Shown here piece after piece: positions 4,246 through 5,865 of a stretch of DNA of 5,865 nucleotides. Source of the stretch: Spirochaetaceae bacterium (GTDB taxonomy: Bacteria > Spirochaetota > Spirochaetia > B11-G9); NCBI GenBank assembly GCA_030633365.1, contig DAOVSY010000196.1, positions 1 to 5,865 on the forward strand, in the 5' to 3' direction. Every line of letters starts with the position of its first letter. The first letter of the stretch is position 1. The notes beneath the pieces were generated by a model that worked only from the letters and a program-made list of their open reading frames with translations, was not told where the DNA came from and did no database searches. Both the position numbers and the translations under genes were made by a program.

Positions 4246-5865
4246 GGTTACAGCAGACATTAAAACTTTGGACATTAAGATACAGGGTCGTATCCAGGGT
4301 GTTGGGTTTAGACCATTCATATATAGACTCGCTTCTGACTATAATCTTTATGGTTGGGTAAATAACCAGACAAGTCATGTCAAAATACATGTTGAAGGTA
4401 TTAAAAAAAATGTCGATTCCTTTGTTAAAAATATAACTCTAAAAGCACCTCCAATATCTGTAATAGACAAACTTGTAGCTTATAATTCAGAATTTGAAGC
4501 CTTTAAAAACTTTTCAATTATTAAAAGCAGTGATTCCTCAGATTTCGTAACTGAAATTAGCCCGGATCTGGCTATTTGCAGTGACTGTCTGGAAGATATT
4601 AAAGTAAATGACAGAAGAAATTCATATGCTTTTACAAACTGTACTAACTGTGGTCCCAGATTTTCTATAATACAGGACCTGCCTTATGATCGTCCAAAAA
4701 CTACAATGAAAGATTTTAATATGTGTCAGGAATGTCTTGAAGAGTATGATTCCCCAATGAACAGACGTTTCCATGCACAACCTAACAGCTGCAGCATCTG
4801 TGGACCATCCTATTTAATGATTACAAAAACAAAAAAAACAGATGATATAGATACAATTTTGGCAAATTGTGCTGATATTATTCAAACAGGCGGAATAGTT
4901 GCCATAAAAGGAGTTGGAGGATTCCATTTAGCCTGTAATCCTTTTGACAGTACAGCTGTAACAAAACTAAGAAAGATAAAAAACAGAGACAACAAACCCT
5001 TTGCAGTTATGTTCGGTTCTCTTAAAGAAATCAAAGCTCATACACAAGTATCAGAAGCAGAAGAGAAATCGCTAAAATCTGTACAGGCTCCTATAGTAAT
5101 ATTAAGACAGAAACCCAATTCAGCAATTTCCAACAGTGTTACAAGTGGTTTACATACAATTGGCTGCTTTCTTCCCTATACTGCATTTCATTATCTATTG
5201 ATGGAAAAGCTATCCATCCCTGCAATGGTTCTTACAAGCGGGAATTTATCCAGTGAACCAATAGAGATAGACAATGATTCTGCAATTAACAGATTTACAG
5301 AACTATGTGATGCTGTACTTGTATACAACAGAGATATCCAAAACAGGTCAGATGACTCTGTTGTTAAGATAATAAATGGTAAGGAAAGATTATTCAGAAG
5401 ATCAAGGGGATGGGCTCCGGAATCTATTAATTTGAATCTAAATACAGAGGGTATACTTGCAACAGGCAGTGAACTAAAAACATGTTTCTGTATTGGAAAA
5501 TCTAATAAGGCAATATTAAGTCAGCATATTGGAGATTTAAAAAATATAGAGACCTATGAGTTTTATAAAGAGTTATTGGAAAAATATAAAAGTCTGTTTA
5601 GGTTTAATCCGTCACTTATAGCACATGATATGCATCCTGATTATTTAACTACAAGTTATTTTAACAATTCTACAGTGAACAAAATAGCTATACAGCATCA
5701 TCACGCCCATATTGCAGCATGTATGGTTGAAAATAATGTTAGTGAAAGTGTTATTGGATTTAGTTTTGATGGAACAGGTCTGGGTGATGATGGTAATATT
5801 TGGGGTGGCGAAGTATTTTTAAGTGATCTGACTGAATACAAAAGATACTTTCATTTTAAGTATCT
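4244..5865 (+). CDS. hypF: Carbamoyltransferase HypF (3' end beyond the window)
   Basis: HypF uses carbamoyl phosphate and ATP to make the carbamoyl group passed to HypE, the source of the cyanide ligands on the iron of [NiFe]-hydrogenases. The window holds 540 in-frame codons of a family usually about 750 residues long; the gene runs off the right edge. An acylphosphatase domain (about 8-95) carries GRIQGVGFRPF, with catalytic Arg23 and Asn41. Two zinc-binding pairs follow: C112/C115 with C133/C136, and C161/C164 with C183/C186. A YrdC-like domain (about 205-390) shows KGVGGFHLAC (222-231), NKPFAVM (250-256), SGNLSSEP (332-339) and RSDDSV (368-373). The Kae1-like domain begins near 400 and includes the metal-binding HHHAH (485-489) and DGTGLGDDGNIWGGE (509-523). 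All visible key motifs are intact. No hydrogenase or other hyp gene is in view; they may lie to the right. Confidence 0.95.
   Translation, partial: MVTADIKTLDIKIQGRIQGVGFRPFIYRLASDYNLYGWVNNQTSHVKIHVEGIKKNVDSFVKNITLKAPPISVIDKLVAYNSEFEAFKNFSIIKSSDSSDFVTEISPDLAICSDCLEDIKVNDRRNSYAFTNCTNCGPRFSIIQDLPYDRPKTTMKDFNMCQECLEEYDSPMNRRFHAQPNSCSICGPSYLMITKTKKTDDIDTILANCADIIQTGGIVAIKGVGGFHLACNPFDSTAVTKLRKIKNRDNKPFAVMFGSLKEIKAHTQVSEAEEKSLKSVQAPIVILRQKPNSAISNSVTSGLHTIGCFLPYTAFHYLLMEKLSIPAMVLTSGNLSSEPIEIDNDSAINRFTELCDAVLVYNRDIQNRSDDSVVKIINGKERLFRRSRGWAPESINLNLNTEGILATGSELKTCFCIGKSNKAILSQHIGDLKNIETYEFYKELLEKYKSLFRFNPSLIAHDMHPDYLTTSYFNNSTVNKIAIQHHHAHIAACMVENNVSESVIGFSFDGTGLGDDGNIWGGEVFLSDLTEYKRYFHFKY

Overview
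This AT-rich window (roughly one third G+C by eye) comes from a motile anaerobe or microaerophile. It carries rubrerythrin, a chemoreceptor with a hemerythrin domain, and the N-terminal 540 residues of the [NiFe]-hydrogenase maturation factor HypF. The chemoreceptor hairpin tip (…[11 protein letters not shown]…GEIRKLAE), small stand-alone cyclic-nucleotide-fold proteins and strong AAGGA-type ribosome binding sites are reminiscent of spirochaetes. That placement is an inference from style, not a demonstration.

Layout. Positions 1-152 hold a GC-rich hairpin cluster, read as the terminator of the minus-strand rubrerythrin gene. The minus-strand pair follows: rubrerythrin (153-728) and, upstream of it, a one-domain cyclic-nucleotide-fold protein (791-1261). 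Rubrerythrin appears to have its own promoter just past the stop codon of the upstream gene, with a perfect 9-bp inverted repeat between the -10 and the Shine-Dalgarno (SD). Positions 1262-1408 form a divergent promoter region. On the plus strand come a secreted DOMON-domain protein (1409-1936), a GC-rich leader made of two diverged tandem units (2029-2146), and a 589-residue chemoreceptor ending in a complete hemerythrin domain (2165-3934). A clear intrinsic terminator follows (4012-4039), then an AT-rich leader of about 200 bases, then hypF from 4244 to the right edge, where it is cut.

How the genes fit together. Four of the five genes belong to families tied to oxygen, peroxide, heme or an often oxygen-sensitive metalloenzyme: rubrerythrin (peroxide reduction), DOMON (probable heme b), hemerythrin-chemoreceptor (O2 or redox sensing) and HypF (hydrogenase Fe-cyanide ligand synthesis). 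They do not form one operon, since promoters, a terminator and strand switches separate them. The shared theme is therefore an inference about a redox-related neighbourhood.

The strongest candidate for something undescribed is the leader of the chemoreceptor gene. It has two copies of a ~57-61 nt unit, an 11-bp long-range closing stem, mutually exclusive pairings, and a possible anti-SD element. I do not recognise it as any riboswitch class I know.
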